DNA from: Scleromitrula shiraiana
Taxonomy: Eukaryota > Ascomycota > Leotiomycetes > Helotiales > Sclerotiniaceae
Assembly (NCBI GenBank): GCA_028455995.1
Contig: JABELC010000005.1
Coordinates: 992,001 to 1,056,000 of the forward strand
DNA length: 64,000 bases
Reading direction: 5' to 3'
Shown: positions 34,086-45,922 of the stretch, in pieces
Layout of the letters: each line of letters opens with the position of its first letter
How positions within the stretch are numbered: position 1 is the first letter of the stretch
Notes under the pieces: generated by a model
Seen by the model: the letters and a program-made list of their open reading frames with translations, nothing else
Database searches by the model: none
What the model was told of the DNA's origin: nothing
Position numbers and translations under genes: made by a program

Positions 34086-35679
34086 ATGAAGGTTCAGAGT
34101 TGGTTGTTATTACCTTTGCTTGGCTTGCATAGTGCGAGTGCTCTGACAGTGGATACAACATCACCAGGTATGTTTGGTCGTTCTAGAAGGAAGAGAATGA
34201 AGTATCATTTATATATATATATGTATATATATATACTTACCATCAAATAGATTCCATAAAGAGTGCCGCAAGTACGGTAGCAGCAGGTCTTGTATCATTT
34301 TATCATGGAAATGAATCGGTACGTATTTGATATGTTTCCTAGTATAAATAGTATGCAGAACTAATAGTTCAATAGGGCCAAGTTCCAGGTCTTTTACCTC
34401 CACCATACTTCTGGTGGGAAGGTGGAGGTATGTTCATGACTTTAATCGATTACTGGAGATACACGGGAGATACTAGTTACAATTCCGTCGTATCCGAAGC
34501 ACTTCTCTTCCAAGCCGGACCATCCGCCGACTATATGCCAGCAAACCAGACTAAAGATGAAGGAAACGACGATCAAGGATTCTGGGGAATGGCCGCCATG
34601 CTAGCAGCAGAATCCAATTTCCCCAACCCGCCTTCCGATCAACCCCAATGGTTGGCTCTCGCCCAAGCCGTCTTTAACGAGATGGCTAATCGTTGGGATA
34701 CCACCACTTGTGGAGGAGGCTTAAGGTGGCAGATCTTCACTTTTAACAATGGGTTCACGTATAAGAATTCTATCGCAAATGGATGTTTTTTTAATTTGGG
34801 TGCGAGGTTAGCAAGATACACGGGAAATGATACTTACGCACAGTGGGCGGAAACGATCTGGCAGTGGGAGCAGAGTGTGAATCTTATTGACGGGGATTAT
34901 AACATTTATGATGGGAGTAGTGATGTTGATAATTGTGCGACTGTGGATCGCTTGCAATGGTCTTATAATGCGGGGATATATTTACATGGTGCAGCTAACA
35001 TGTATAATTATGTGCGTAACAGGCTGATTTAATTTTCCCTTTCTCTTTCCCTCTCGCTCACTCACTCTCATTTACTAACCATCCATCAACCCAGACCAAC
35101 GGCAACACCACCTGGCAACAACGCACCACGGCCCTCCTCAACACCAGCACCAACATATTCGCCTCCCCAAAGACCAACCACATCATCACCGAGCAAGCCT
35201 GCGAAACCGCAAACACATGCGACACGGACCAGCTCTCCTTCAAAGCCTACTTCACCGCGTGGCTCGCCAGCACCAGCATCCTCGCCCCCTTCACCAGCGC
35301 CTCCATCACCCCGCTGCTGACCGCGTCCGCGGCGGGCGCGGCATCCCAATGCAGCGGCCCCAATAACGAGTGCGGGTTTACGTGGACGACGGGGACGTGG
35401 GACGGCAAAACGGGCGTGGGCGAGCAGATGAGCGCGCTGGGTGCGATTCAGAGTAGCATGGTTACGGTGAAGGGGGTTGCGGTGCAGGCGCCGCTGACGA
35501 ATAGTACGGGGGGCACGAGCGTGGGGAATTCGGCGGGGGGGTCGGGGAGTGCGGGGGGGACGATGGAGAAGAAGATCGCGCCGGTTACGAGGGGGGATAG
35601 GGTGGGGGCGGGGTTTGCGACGGTGGCGGTTTTGTTGAGCTTGCTTGGGGGGAGTACGTTTATGGTTTTGGGGGATTAG
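34086..35679 (+). CDS. GH76 GPI-anchored cell-wall mannanase/transglycosidase (Dfg5/Dcw1-like)
   Basis: Four exons, 34086-34167, 34251-34318, 34376-35011 and 35095-35679, give 456 residues. Residues 1-19 are a signal peptide (LLLPLLGLHSASA). The GH76 core begins DSIKSAASTVAAGLVSFYHG and includes PPPYFWWEGGGMF, the catalytic Asp pair in DEGNDDQGFWG (115-116), CGGGLRWQIF and LQWSYNAGIYLHGAA. The C-terminus has a Ser/Gly-rich spacer and ends in a hydrophobic tail (GFATVAVLLSLLGGSTFMVL), as for a GPI anchor. Dfg5/Dcw1 proteins are thought to cut the GPI glycan and pass mannoproteins to wall glucan. It lies tail to tail with another GPI wall enzyme. The last exon is far richer in G and C than the rest of the gene. 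Confidence 0.92.
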
Positions 35680-36172
35680 TGGGGAGTTGGATGGGATGGG
35701 TTGGGTTGGGTTGGGGGGAGGAGAGGGGGGGGGATCTAGCGGAAGTGGAAATATTAATGATGAGATGGGGAGAGAGGCAATACGGAACAATTGATTAAAA
35801 TGCTCGATCGAAACGAAACGGGATAATACATCCATACATACATCCATACATACACTAGATGTACACGGAACCCACACCTGGGAGATCCCGAGGAAAAGTT
35901 GGCGTTTCAGGAGTTCGGGAAAATAATCCCTCAATAGCCTAACTAGATTGTCGAATACGGGCAGACTAGACCATACATACATACATACATACAGATAGGA
36001 TTTGGATTTGGATTTGACATGCTTCCTATCTCATTTCGAATTGGCTAGGCTAATTAGCCAGGCTTAATTAAGATGGAACGAAATGGAACGAAATGGAGCA
36101 AGAAGAACCTTACGCACAGCACATCTGGCAAGCACATCAATCAATAAAAATCCCATCATTTCCTGGCAGGTT

Positions 36173-36201
36173 ATTCGAGTTCGAGTTCGAGTTCGAGTTC
36201 G
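36173..36201. repeat. (TTCGAG)n hexamer repeat
   Basis: Four to five perfect TTCGAG units; each unit contains a TCGA palindrome. Confidence 0.93.
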
Positions 36202-36233
36202 GTTCGTCGGTCTTGGCATCGATGGCCATCGTT

Positions 36234-36265
36234 GATGAATGAATGAATGAATGAATGAATGAATT
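36234..36265. repeat. (GAAT)n microsatellite
   Basis: Seven GAAT units. Confidence 0.95.
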
Positions 36266-36341
36266 TATTCATCTTGGATATATCATAGATATAAATATAT
36301 AAATTTATAAATAACCTTGGGATATATATACTGGTACATAT

Positions 36342-36343
36342 AA

Positions 36344-36394
<51 letters not shown>

Positions 36395-36424
36395 AATAAA
36401 TAAATAAATAAATAAATAAATAAA
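36342..36424. repeat. (AAAT)n microsatellite, ~20 units
   Basis: About 80 bases of AAAT with one AAAAT interruption, followed directly by a short (TTAC)n run. Confidence 0.96.
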
Positions 36425-36719
36425 CATACTTACTTACTTACTTACTAACTTATATCTATATATATATACTAGTATATAAATCAAACCTACCTACTACCTA
36501 TCTACCTACCTACCTAGCATTGAGAATATAAATACAAACATAAATATAAACATAAATACAAATATAAATATAAATATAAATGAATTTCGATATGCCAGAA
36601 TATGAATATGGAGTTTATAGAATCAATCTACTAATAGTTACTACGTACGTCTATCTAGTACGTACCTCTGAGTCGTAGATATTTGAAGATGGATTGAATG
36701 AATGAATTGACTAGGATAG

Positions 36720-36822
36720 AAAACAGCAAGCAACCAAGCAACCAAGCAAGCAAGCAAGCAACCAAGCAACCAAGCAAGCACATAGTGATCGATCACTCAC
36801 TCACTCACTCACTCACTCACTT
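36720..36822. repeat. AAGC/AACC repeat followed by (TCAC)n
   Basis: A mixed AAGC and AACC tetramer array to 36782, then eight TCAC units from about 36793. Confidence 0.93.
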
Positions 36823-37292
36823 GCTCTCCCGCCCACTCATCCAAAAGCCAATCCGGAAAAGAAAAAGAAAGAGAAAAAGAAATAAGTCAGCAAACAAACA
36901 AATAACGAGGAGCAAAAAAAATAGAAGAGAAAATCTTCTTCATTAAGTGTTAATGTCTTATTCTGTATTAATAGCCAGCTAACATAGTAGTAAGCAAGCA
37001 TAGCGGCGCAGGCCAAAAAAGCCAAAAAGCGCAACCAAGCCTGCTCTACCGTCGTTGCAAAGTTCTGTATTCATTCATCCGTACGTATTCAAATAACATG
37101 GAATCAGCACTTCAAGCCGTCCGCCAAAATGATATATGCCAATCCTCATCAACCAACCAATCAATCAGCCAATCAATATAAAAAAATGCCAAGATGCCCA
37201 GCCCCGACCCCCATCCTCTCCAGAAAAACGAAATCGCTAACCAGCCCCACCCAAAAGAAAGAAAGACAAAGAAAAGATAGCAAGATTGGTTC

Positions 37293-38745
37293 TTACAAGG
37301 CCATCATGGCAACAACTGCCACGATACCTGCGAATATGCTACCTTTTAGTACTCGTTCTTGGTTGGCGCCGAGTTTATCCGCACTACTCTTAGTGCTTCC
37401 CGATGAGCCGTCTCCTTGAGTAAAGCCGCTGCTGCCACCAGTGGATGCACTAGATGCTGCGGAGGTGGTTCCGGAGCTTCCGGAGCTACCACTACCACTG
37501 CTGCTATCGCCAGATGAATGTGTATCTACTCCTCCACCATTGGCACCCGTTAGACCGGGAATGGTTTGGATGGTTGAAGATGGTCTTGCTCCACCAGAGG
37601 AAACTGCAGATGGTTCTGCTGCGGACATGTTTGTTCCGGTACCAAGGAGTGATTTGAGAATAGTAGGATCGTTTCCATCAACCACAGTATTGTTGGTTCC
37701 CAATGCACTGCTATAGGTGTATGAAACTCCCGTGTTGGTACCCGGAGCAGACTTGGCATTGTAGCAGGAGATGTCGACAGATTCGAAGCTCGCATAGTAG
37801 TAGCCATTGTTTTGAATATCCACAGAGTTCCAGTCAATTTCACCACCAGCCCATGCAATTGTTCCTGGATCGTTTGTAGAGAGACCACCGGGCCAGATGG
37901 AAAGTTGAACTCTAGCAGGAGTTTGTGGGAAGTTCCATTGATTGGCTGTTGCATTCCATGTATCCGATCGCTTCTTTGTACGTCCAACTTGTCCATCTAC
38001 CAACCAGGTAATCTCATCAGGAGTCCAGTCGATTTCGTAGGTGTGATAGCCAGCAAAAGTATCGGAGAGAGTGATGTTCTGTCCATTGTCGTCTGCATTT
38101 AAAGTCAGTACCATTCCCAATCCAGCTCGAATTATATATACTTACAATTTGTGATACCTTGGAAGTAGTAATTTGATTGAGCGGTGGTTAATTCAGATCC
38201 AACAAATTCATAATCGATTTCGTCCTTAACATCCGAGAAAAGAATGAAAGCAGTGATAACACCTTGACCTCTGCTCGTCTTGAACTTCGCCTTGACGTTT
38301 CCATACCACATATATGTAGAAGTTGCCATAACCGTTCCAGCTGTGTCGGCCGCCATCGTCAATAGCACATTATTGTTGTATGTAACAGCATTTCCGCTCA
38401 CAACCCAATTTGTTTTTGATGCGTCACCCAAGTATTTCGTATTTGATGTAATGCCATCCATACTGTTGAAAGTATATGAAGCATCCTTGCAGACAGGTTC
38501 AGGTACACAAGATTCTATCGAAAATGACATTCTAGGGTCGCAACCTCCTAAACAATACGCACCAGTACCGCATTGTCCAAATTCTAATAACATTAGCCCC
38601 ATCCATACCAGACCGTTGAGAGTTATTACTCACGAGAGCAACATGGCGCTTCTTCTGGACAATGATTGTCAAGAGCGCAGTTAGTGTCCGCCCATGCCAA
38701 CGATGCCGAAGCCAAAACGGCCAAAAATGTGGTCGCTCCAACCAT
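37293..38745 (-). CDS. UTR2: CBM18-GH16 GPI-anchored cell-wall transglycosylase (Crh2/Utr2-like)
   Basis: Minus-strand exons 38745-38634, 38583-38146 and 38092-37293 give 449 residues. A signal peptide (FLAVLASASLAWA) precedes an eight-cysteine CBM18 chitin-binding module (CALDNHCPEEAPCCS, QFGQCGTGAYC, LGGC). The CCSQFGQCG core is formed only when the 50-base intron is removed. The GH16 domain carries the ExDxE active site as DEIDYEFVG (Glu159, Asp161, Glu163), followed by YHTYEIDWTPDEITW and SIWPGG. A long Ser/Gly spacer and a hydrophobic end (GSIFAGIVAVVAMMAL) indicate a GPI anchor. Crh enzymes join chitin to beta-1,3/1,6-glucan. Yeast Crh2/Utr2 also has a CBM18, which is the basis for the symbol. 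Confidence 0.92.
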
Positions 38746-40006
38746 TATGTATGTAATTTGAATAGTATTAGGGAAAGATACACGAAAATTAATCGATACC
38801 GAAACGATTGGCGATATCGAAAACGTCAATGTCGTGTAATGTGAAAAGAAAAGATACAATACAAGGACCTTACTCAAGGAGAGAAAAAATAGGTTCGACG
38901 GATGACCACAGGCGAAATTGGGTTCTTTTCGAGCGAATAACTTATACGAGTCTTTCCGAAGTAATGCTAATATTCTCTTCTAGAGCTGTATCCCAAAATT
39001 ATATTAATTGATGCAATGGGTATGAATGGATATGGATATCAAGTATATATTGCGGCTTGTGACTTGCGTAACTTGAGGTTCTTTTTTTTTTTCGATATTG
39101 ATTGACAACTTCGACCAAAGGTTCCTTCCTTGGAAATACCCAAAGTAGAATTGAATTACTGGGTGATATTAAAAGAAGTAAATTCGATTTAAATGAATAA
39201 ATGAACAACCCTCTCTCGAGTAAACTAATAAAAAGCGAATGTGTGTTATTCAACAAGATATGAAGATATAAAGACAAGAAACGAAAGTCTGTCTATCTGT
39301 CTAAATAATTAAATATTCTTGATGATGAATTATTATAATATTTGAAAGAGGAAGTTGTCGAGTGGGATGAGAAATTGAGGATGAGGGTAAGGGTAAGGGG
39401 AAAGGAAGGGGAAAGGAATGTGGGAATAATGTAGTAAAGTTTTATGGGGGAAAACCTTATTAACTGGTTAATAAGGTTGATGAATTATGGATGATTTTCA
39501 AGGGGACAAGGGGACAAGGAAACAAGGGGACAAGAAGAAGACACTAAAATTACTAATAAACTAACCTAAAAGAATACATACACCCATATCAACAACCTTA
39601 AGAGGCTTAAGAATAATTGAAGAGGCAAATATCATCAGTAGACTAGTAATGCTGGGCATCATACTTGAGTATCGTATATGAAGTATATGAAGTATAGAAC
39701 TTTGGATTATTTGACGTACAAATGAAAAATATCGATAATTCAATCTTTTACGTATATAAAGATATCATTCATATTATTCATACCATTACAATAGACTGAA
39801 TAATAATAATACCATTCATATACATACATACATACCCAACAAATTGATCACATACTAAATAAGTTATTAACTCCGTAGATAATTCAAGATCTTCTCCAAG
39901 CCCATCTCCAAGCCAAAGCCCAAGCCCAAGAATTCCAATACCCCAAATAGAACAATTTTCCTCTCCCACCCAACCAATCAACCTACCTCACTCAAAACTT
40001 TCTAAA

Positions 40007-40054
40007 GCCCATCCACCATCCATCATCCATCATCCATCATCCATCATCCATCCA
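40007..40054. repeat. (CATCCAT)n heptamer repeat
   Basis: About five CATCCAT units ending in CATC. Confidence 0.9.
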
Positions 40055-40108
40055 TGCCTAAACCTACTTATTACTATATTAGTCCTTCAAGGCTGCCGGT
40101 ACAATAAA

Positions 40109-40145
40109 GGGACTCGGACTCGGACTCGGACTTGGACTCGGATTC
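40109..40145. repeat. (GGACTC)n hexamer repeat
   Basis: Six units with GGACTT and GGATTC variants at the end. Confidence 0.92.
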
Positions 40146-40190
40146 GAGAAATACAAGAGGAAAGGAATCCTCATTAGTACTTATTTATGT

Positions 40191-40253
40191 ATTGTATCGT
40201 ATCGTATCGTATCGTATCGTATTGTATTATATCGTATTGTATCGTATTATATC
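40191..40253. repeat. (TCGTA)n pentamer repeat
   Basis: Some 12 units; the later ones turn into TTGTA and TATTA. Confidence 0.92.
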
Positions 40254-40783
40254 TTAGTAAGCACTTAGTATCACAGACTACAATATTATATTATCAATGA
40301 GAATAAGAATTTGAATATGAATTTGAATTTGAATATGAATATGAATATGAATTTTCCAATTAAAATCCCCATCCATCGCCATCGTACCCGTGAAGAACCA
40401 ATGTATTGACAAATGCAGATGACTGACTGACTAATAATTGAACAGTGGGAGAAAAAGAGAGAGAGAGAGAGAGAGAGATCTTTCAATACTTGAGTGAATT
40501 TCATAATCCGATCATGATCATCTGTACTAAAATCATGAGTGGATAATAATTATGGATCTCTTACCAACAACGGCCTCAAACAGGAAAGTGCAGACGGAAA
40601 ATGCGGGATCCATTTAAAAAATCCCGGGGAACCTGGAATTAAAAATCGGGCGGTGCAGTATCGCCGAACAGTAATAATAATAATAAGTATCTACAATAGC
40701 TAGTCGACTAGATATTATCTACGACTGTACTCGTACTCGTACATAGAAAAGTAGACGTAGATGTTCATACAAAATATAACGAA

Positions 40784-40899
40784 CGAATATATGAATATAT
40801 GAATAAATGAATAAATGAATATATGAATAAATGAATATATGAATAAATGAATATATGAACAAATGAATATATGAATAAATGAATATATGAATAAATGAA
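40784..40899. repeat. (GAATATAT/GAATAAAT)n octamer minisatellite
   Basis: About 14 octamers in which two variants, GAATATAT and GAATAAAT, mostly alternate. The minus strand of this tract gives a false Ile/Tyr/Phe/His open frame. Confidence 0.93.
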
Positions 40900-41353
40900 A
40901 GATACAGAAAGTTCAATTATATTTTTTCGTGATCAAAAATATGAGTTGGAATAGATACTATACTATACTATAATACAAGTAAACAGGGAAAGAATAATCG
41001 CGAATACTCATCTCATCCAATCGAGCAAGCAAAACGAGTATGGATATATTATATACATGAATAATCCATATTATCATGCCACCCACCCATCCACTCAACC
41101 CCCCTTCCCAACAAGCCAACAAGAACCCCCCCAATCCAAACCCCCTCTCCTCACCCCTAACAATAAGCGATCAACAGATTAAACCCAGCGACAGCATCCA
41201 AGATCAGTCCCACATGATAGCGAAAGCCATAGAGGATTAACTCTGCAGTGAAAAAATGAAGAAGAGAAATAAATATATTTAATAGATATTGCAGAGCAAC
41301 GAGTGACGTCGAGGAATTTGTATCGTATGATATTGATGATGGAGTTGAGACAG

Positions 41354-41406
41354 CGAGTGAGTGAGTGAGTGAGTGAGTGAGTGTGTGTGTGTGTGTGTGT
41401 GTGTGT
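41354..41406. repeat. (GAGT)n to (GT)n compound microsatellite
   Basis: Seven GAGT units pass directly into about twelve GT dinucleotides. Confidence 0.96.
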
Positions 41407-44024
41407 TTTCGCAGAGCTAAAAGTCGATGGTGGAGAGGAAGGATATGTTTAATGTGATGAGAATGGGTGGATGGTATGATATATTGCTAGGAGGAGAGTG
41501 ACCAACGTGTTTTCTTTCTTTCTTTCTTTTTTTATTTTTTTTTTCGGAAACGAACAGGAGATTTTAATTAAAAGCTTTAGATTCAAGCGTATACTCGAAG
41601 CAATTCCAATCACAAGATCTCTGTTTAATTAAGTATGATATTGATAGTTTCCGTTATCTGGATATAATGCTCCTATGTTATCGCAATCCATGGTATATCT
41701 AGCCGTGAGTTTTCATTACTGGAGATTCTCGAAGCTACGTAATAATACCGATTAATATACCACTCCCCATGGGACTATACGAAAGGAAGCGTTATCACAT
41801 AAGGAAAAGCGAGGGTTGAGAAAACTCACTCCGGCCCACGGTAAATAAATGCTCATTACTATGAAAGAGAGATTATCTACACGAAATAAAATCGGTATAT
41901 TGAGCCATCATTAGCAGACCCTTACGTTTCCGTCTAGCACCAAACCAAAAGCGGTAGCTGCATCGAGGAAAGTAGCGCTAGAAAATTTCAAAACAGATAT
42001 GGCAGGATACCCATCCTCTACTCTATATACTGTATATATCGCATAGATCAAAACACTGCAACTCCAAATCAAATCAAATCAAATCAAATCCAGAAACAGA
42101 CGCATCATCGAGCTTTAATCAACGGATAACTAGTTCCTCGACCCATGTTGTTGATATCAATTCCGACGCAAGTTAAACAGATCCTTGCACACGATACTCG
42201 AGGATCAATGAGATACGAGCATTACGAATCATTCATCTCTAAAACAATCTTGAACCCGATCTCACTCTCCCTATACACTAGATACAGGAATGCAAGCCAA
42301 GGATTTTAGATTCTCGGTTCACCCTTCTTCAGAATCTGAAATAATGGAATTTACTGCGGGTTTCAGACTCTTCGGTCTACGGCTAACTTGACATAGATAG
42401 CTTGACTTGTCACATGCGGAATCTTGATACTACATACGTATCCTCCGTTTTCTAAACCATGCACCTCCCACCTAGGGAAATAACAGAACTACTGAGTCCA
42501 TCCTTTTTCTTTGAGATGGGAGATAATACTACTGCTTGTATGAATGATGACTGATGGGCAGGAGAATGGGAATCAATGTTGTGTGTGTATATACGGGTGA
42601 TTAGTGGTGATCAGGAAGGATATATCGATGTAATATCTTCAAAGATAGATAGATAGATAGATGTTGTACTTACAAATAGTAAGCTGGAGAAATCGACTTT
42701 GACCATTTCGATATGATTCTATGCGAGTGCTTTTGTAGGCAACAATTACACCCACGCCCGAACTTACTCGATTTCCGTCTTAGTATAGAATAGCCTAAGC
42801 CACGGGAAATAGATATCTTAGATGGTTCATTAACTCCTATGCAAATATCAAGTGGAAGAGAATTCTCTCGGCTCGTTCACTCACTTATTCACTCACTCAC
42901 CCAACGCATTGAATATCGAAACAAAACAAATATCCATTCGATCCTTCCTCGCCACTTGAAAGTAGATGAGTAGATCATCGTCGTGAGAGGGATGATCCTC
43001 GTTATATAATACTGCACATAGATAAGGCTTCGAAGTTTCGTGATAGCGAACGAGAGAGGCGATGGAGTGAAATTCGCTCGATGATGTTATGTTATATAGT
43101 GCACTTGATACATCCCGCAATCTTTGATATATTGACAGCTATATTGCTTGTAGTATTCCTTGGCTGCATACTGTGAAGTTCAAGGTGCAGAATCGCGTAT
43201 GTATTTGAGGTCGTCGTGATCCGTGGAGAGAAGGGGGGAGGGGGGGCAGTGGTGGTTCTTTCCGTATACTGATTGTACAATGATATATGAGTGATATACA
43301 AATCACCATGCAGCTCGAACTCAAAACGAAGAGTGGATAGAGATGGAAGGGATAATGTGTAGACCATTAACTCTGTCTATTGTGCGCACAAACGAATAAA
43401 TGCAGCAAGTGCATCTACGAAAGATACCATCTTTCATTTTAAGATTAGAAATGATAGCACTCATCGTGATCTTCATCTAGAATTGCGTGAACGTCTTATA
43501 AAGGTTTCTTTTACTCTTCACTTTAGTTTGACATATATGTTCTGCTGTAGTACGAAAACGAAACTCTAATCTCACTCGCGTGAGTTTAGCAATAGTGGAA
43601 ATCAAGTCACGATTCGAGATTGAGAACATGAATAGGCGCTATCCATACTTTTTTTCTTCCTATATATATATCATTATTTCCCTTTCCTATTTTTCTCTCT
43701 CTTCATCTATGCTGCTACTAGTTATTCGTGTATATGAATGTATCTTTTAACTCTTATCAAACCCGACAAGTATTGCAAAATGAGATTCTGTTCTGTTCTG
43801 CTCAGTCATCCATCATCATCTTCAAGTAATATCCATTGTATTACTTTGAAACGTTTCGCCAACTGAACCCGAAGAAAACGAAATATTCTCGACCGCAACA
43901 ACGAAACAAATTGATGAGATATGATCAAAAAGTGCCGTTAGAACTAGAGGTTATACAAAAATAAGGGGGTCCGTCTTTATTAACTTTCTATGTAACGAAA
44001 TTACTGCACCAATCAAATTACATC

Positions 44025-44110
44025 TATCAATCAATCAAACCAACAAATTGATTAATTAATTGATTAATTAATTAGTTAATTAATTAATCAAGCAATCAAA
44101 TTAATTTGAC
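44025..44110. repeat. AATTGATTAATTAA palindromic AT-rich tract
   Basis: ATCAATCAATC units merge into TTAATTAA palindromes and back into AATCAAGCAATCAAATTAATTT, giving several possible hairpins. Confidence 0.75.
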
Positions 44111-45597
44111 CATCCAATCAATTTATCAATTCTTTCCTCTCAGTTCTAGATGTTTAACAAGGGGGAAAAGAAAGTCAGCCTTGCATCTCCTTCAATGTCT
44201 ATCCGACGATCAGTCGGTAGTCAGATATCGTGAACTACTATTATTGTACCGACATAGTAACTTCATGTAAGTACTACATGCCCATGCTAAGTAAGTTCCA
44301 GCTGATTTTGTTCTCGCGGGTATCGTGCCGAGCCGAGATCTCATCCCATTATCTGATTCCAAGAAGATAATCAGATCCATGCATCCATCCATCCATCCAT
44401 CCACTTACTAAGCCCCTCTCTTGTTAGTTGCAGATACATGCTATACCTACATATACATATACAGTACATACATAGCTAGGTAGTTACGTATCCTCAATTC
44501 CAACCCATTTGCGGTCACAGTTTCGGTAGATGGGATGAATGGATGGCTAGATATATCTTCATCGGCTACCCGCATGTTTGGTATCACATCTCATAATATG
44601 CAGAATAGTGTACTATGGTAAGTATCATATCATATGTAAGTAATTGCATGTAAGCCTGTGCCACACCTCGAGACGGTATCCTCGTTACCAGCATTCTATC
44701 GAGCTAACCAAGCTAGCTAGTACGGAAAGAAGTAACGCTTTCTGTGAGAGGTGAAGAAGGATGTATTTGTCTAGACTCGAAATCAATCGGTACTAAGTAA
44801 GCAAGCTAAGTAAGATTAAGTACCAAGCAAGTAGTTTTAAAACATACCATCGTCTTTTCGACTTTTGTCCTACGATACATATCAGAGTGGCTTATCTTGT
44901 ATTATAACCTCAATAGTATACTCTCCCGGTATAAGTTCATTCATCCAACTACCTATACTGCGTATATACATACATACCATGGTTCGAAAATTGAGTCAGT
45001 CACCTGCCTGCGGGATTTCCATAATTTCAACAACTTGGGAGAGGAAATGAATCATCATGTAAATCAAATCCATCGCATTCATTTGTTGATTGAATTCAAC
45101 ATCTCATTTTCTGCGTTGAAGAAGACACTTCCAATCCATTCATTCCTCCAAGCTATCTATCCCTCCATATGTTGCTCTAGCCCGCAGACATAGAGACTTC
45201 AAAAGACCAAACCAAATCAAAACCAAATCAAATCGAAATTGCCTGCCTGCCTGCCTACGTTTTCTAGACCTCCCTCGTTACTTAGCACGCCTTCCTTCCT
45301 TCATAAATGCTCTCGCTTGCTTGCTTGCTCGCTCGCTCAGTATCACAATAATAAGAATATCAAAAAGACGAAAAATGATTCGAAAGATATAAAGAAATAG
45401 AAGACTGGCTAGCCCGCCTGCGCCATCCACCTTCCATCCGTCCATCCATCCGTCCATCCATCCTGCCTGCCATCCATCCATAACCAAAAGTCAAAAAACA
45501 AACAACAGAGAGAATTCAGAGAGATAACAATATCAGATCGATCGAAGAACGCCATGGGAATCTTCCCCGCCCTCGCCCTTTTTCCAAATACCAATTG

Positions 45598-45681
45598 TCC
45601 ATCCATCCATCCATCCATCCATCCGATAAGAGAGAAGAAGAAGAAGAAGAAGAAGAAGAAGAAGAAGAAGAAGAAGAAGAA
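45598..45681. repeat. (CATC)n and (GAA)n microsatellites
   Basis: Six CATC units (45598-45624), a short gap, then 16 GAA units (45634-45681) and an A-rich end. This is about 240 bases past the 3' end of the Myb gene. Confidence 0.96.
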
Positions 45682-45922
45682 AAAGAAAAAAAAAACAAGA
45701 GGAGATTGAAGATCCCCCTGAAGATCTATCACAATCATCCTCCATGTCTTGCATGTATATAGCTAACCGAGTTCCAGCCTGCTTGCTTTTTTTTTTGCGG
45801 GTTAAATAGATCAGAGTCAATTCATCCGTCCAGTCATTCATACTTCCTTCCTTCCTTCTTTCTTTCCATGCACCCACCAATTTCCCCTAATACTTATTCC
45901 TTCATTCATTTTTTTTTAATAT

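Larger units (their letters stand above)
35680..37292. other. Convergent, repeat-filled 3' spacer
   Basis: Between the two cell-wall genes. Besides the listed tracts there are CATA runs near 35829-35855 and 35973-35995 and ATAAATA/ATAAACA runs near 36530-36585. No gene is seen. Confidence 0.6.
38746..45922. other. 7.2 kb spacer without a recognisable gene
   Basis: It lies upstream of the Crh2-like gene and downstream of the first Myb gene. It is AT-rich and crowded with tandem repeats; the larger ones are listed and smaller CATC, GATA, CATA and AAATC runs occur throughout. Every open frame is short and reads as repeat or noise. An undetected non-coding RNA or a multi-exon gene with very short exons cannot be excluded. 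Confidence 0.6.

Noticed and set aside
40719..40916. Ile/Tyr/Phe/His-rich minus-strand open frame
   Set aside because: It is the translation of the GAATATAT/GAATAAAT minisatellite.
44980..44992. GGTTCGAAA, a tRNA B-box-like sequence
   Set aside because: No A box, acceptor stem or cloverleaf can be drawn around it; no tRNA gene was found in the window.
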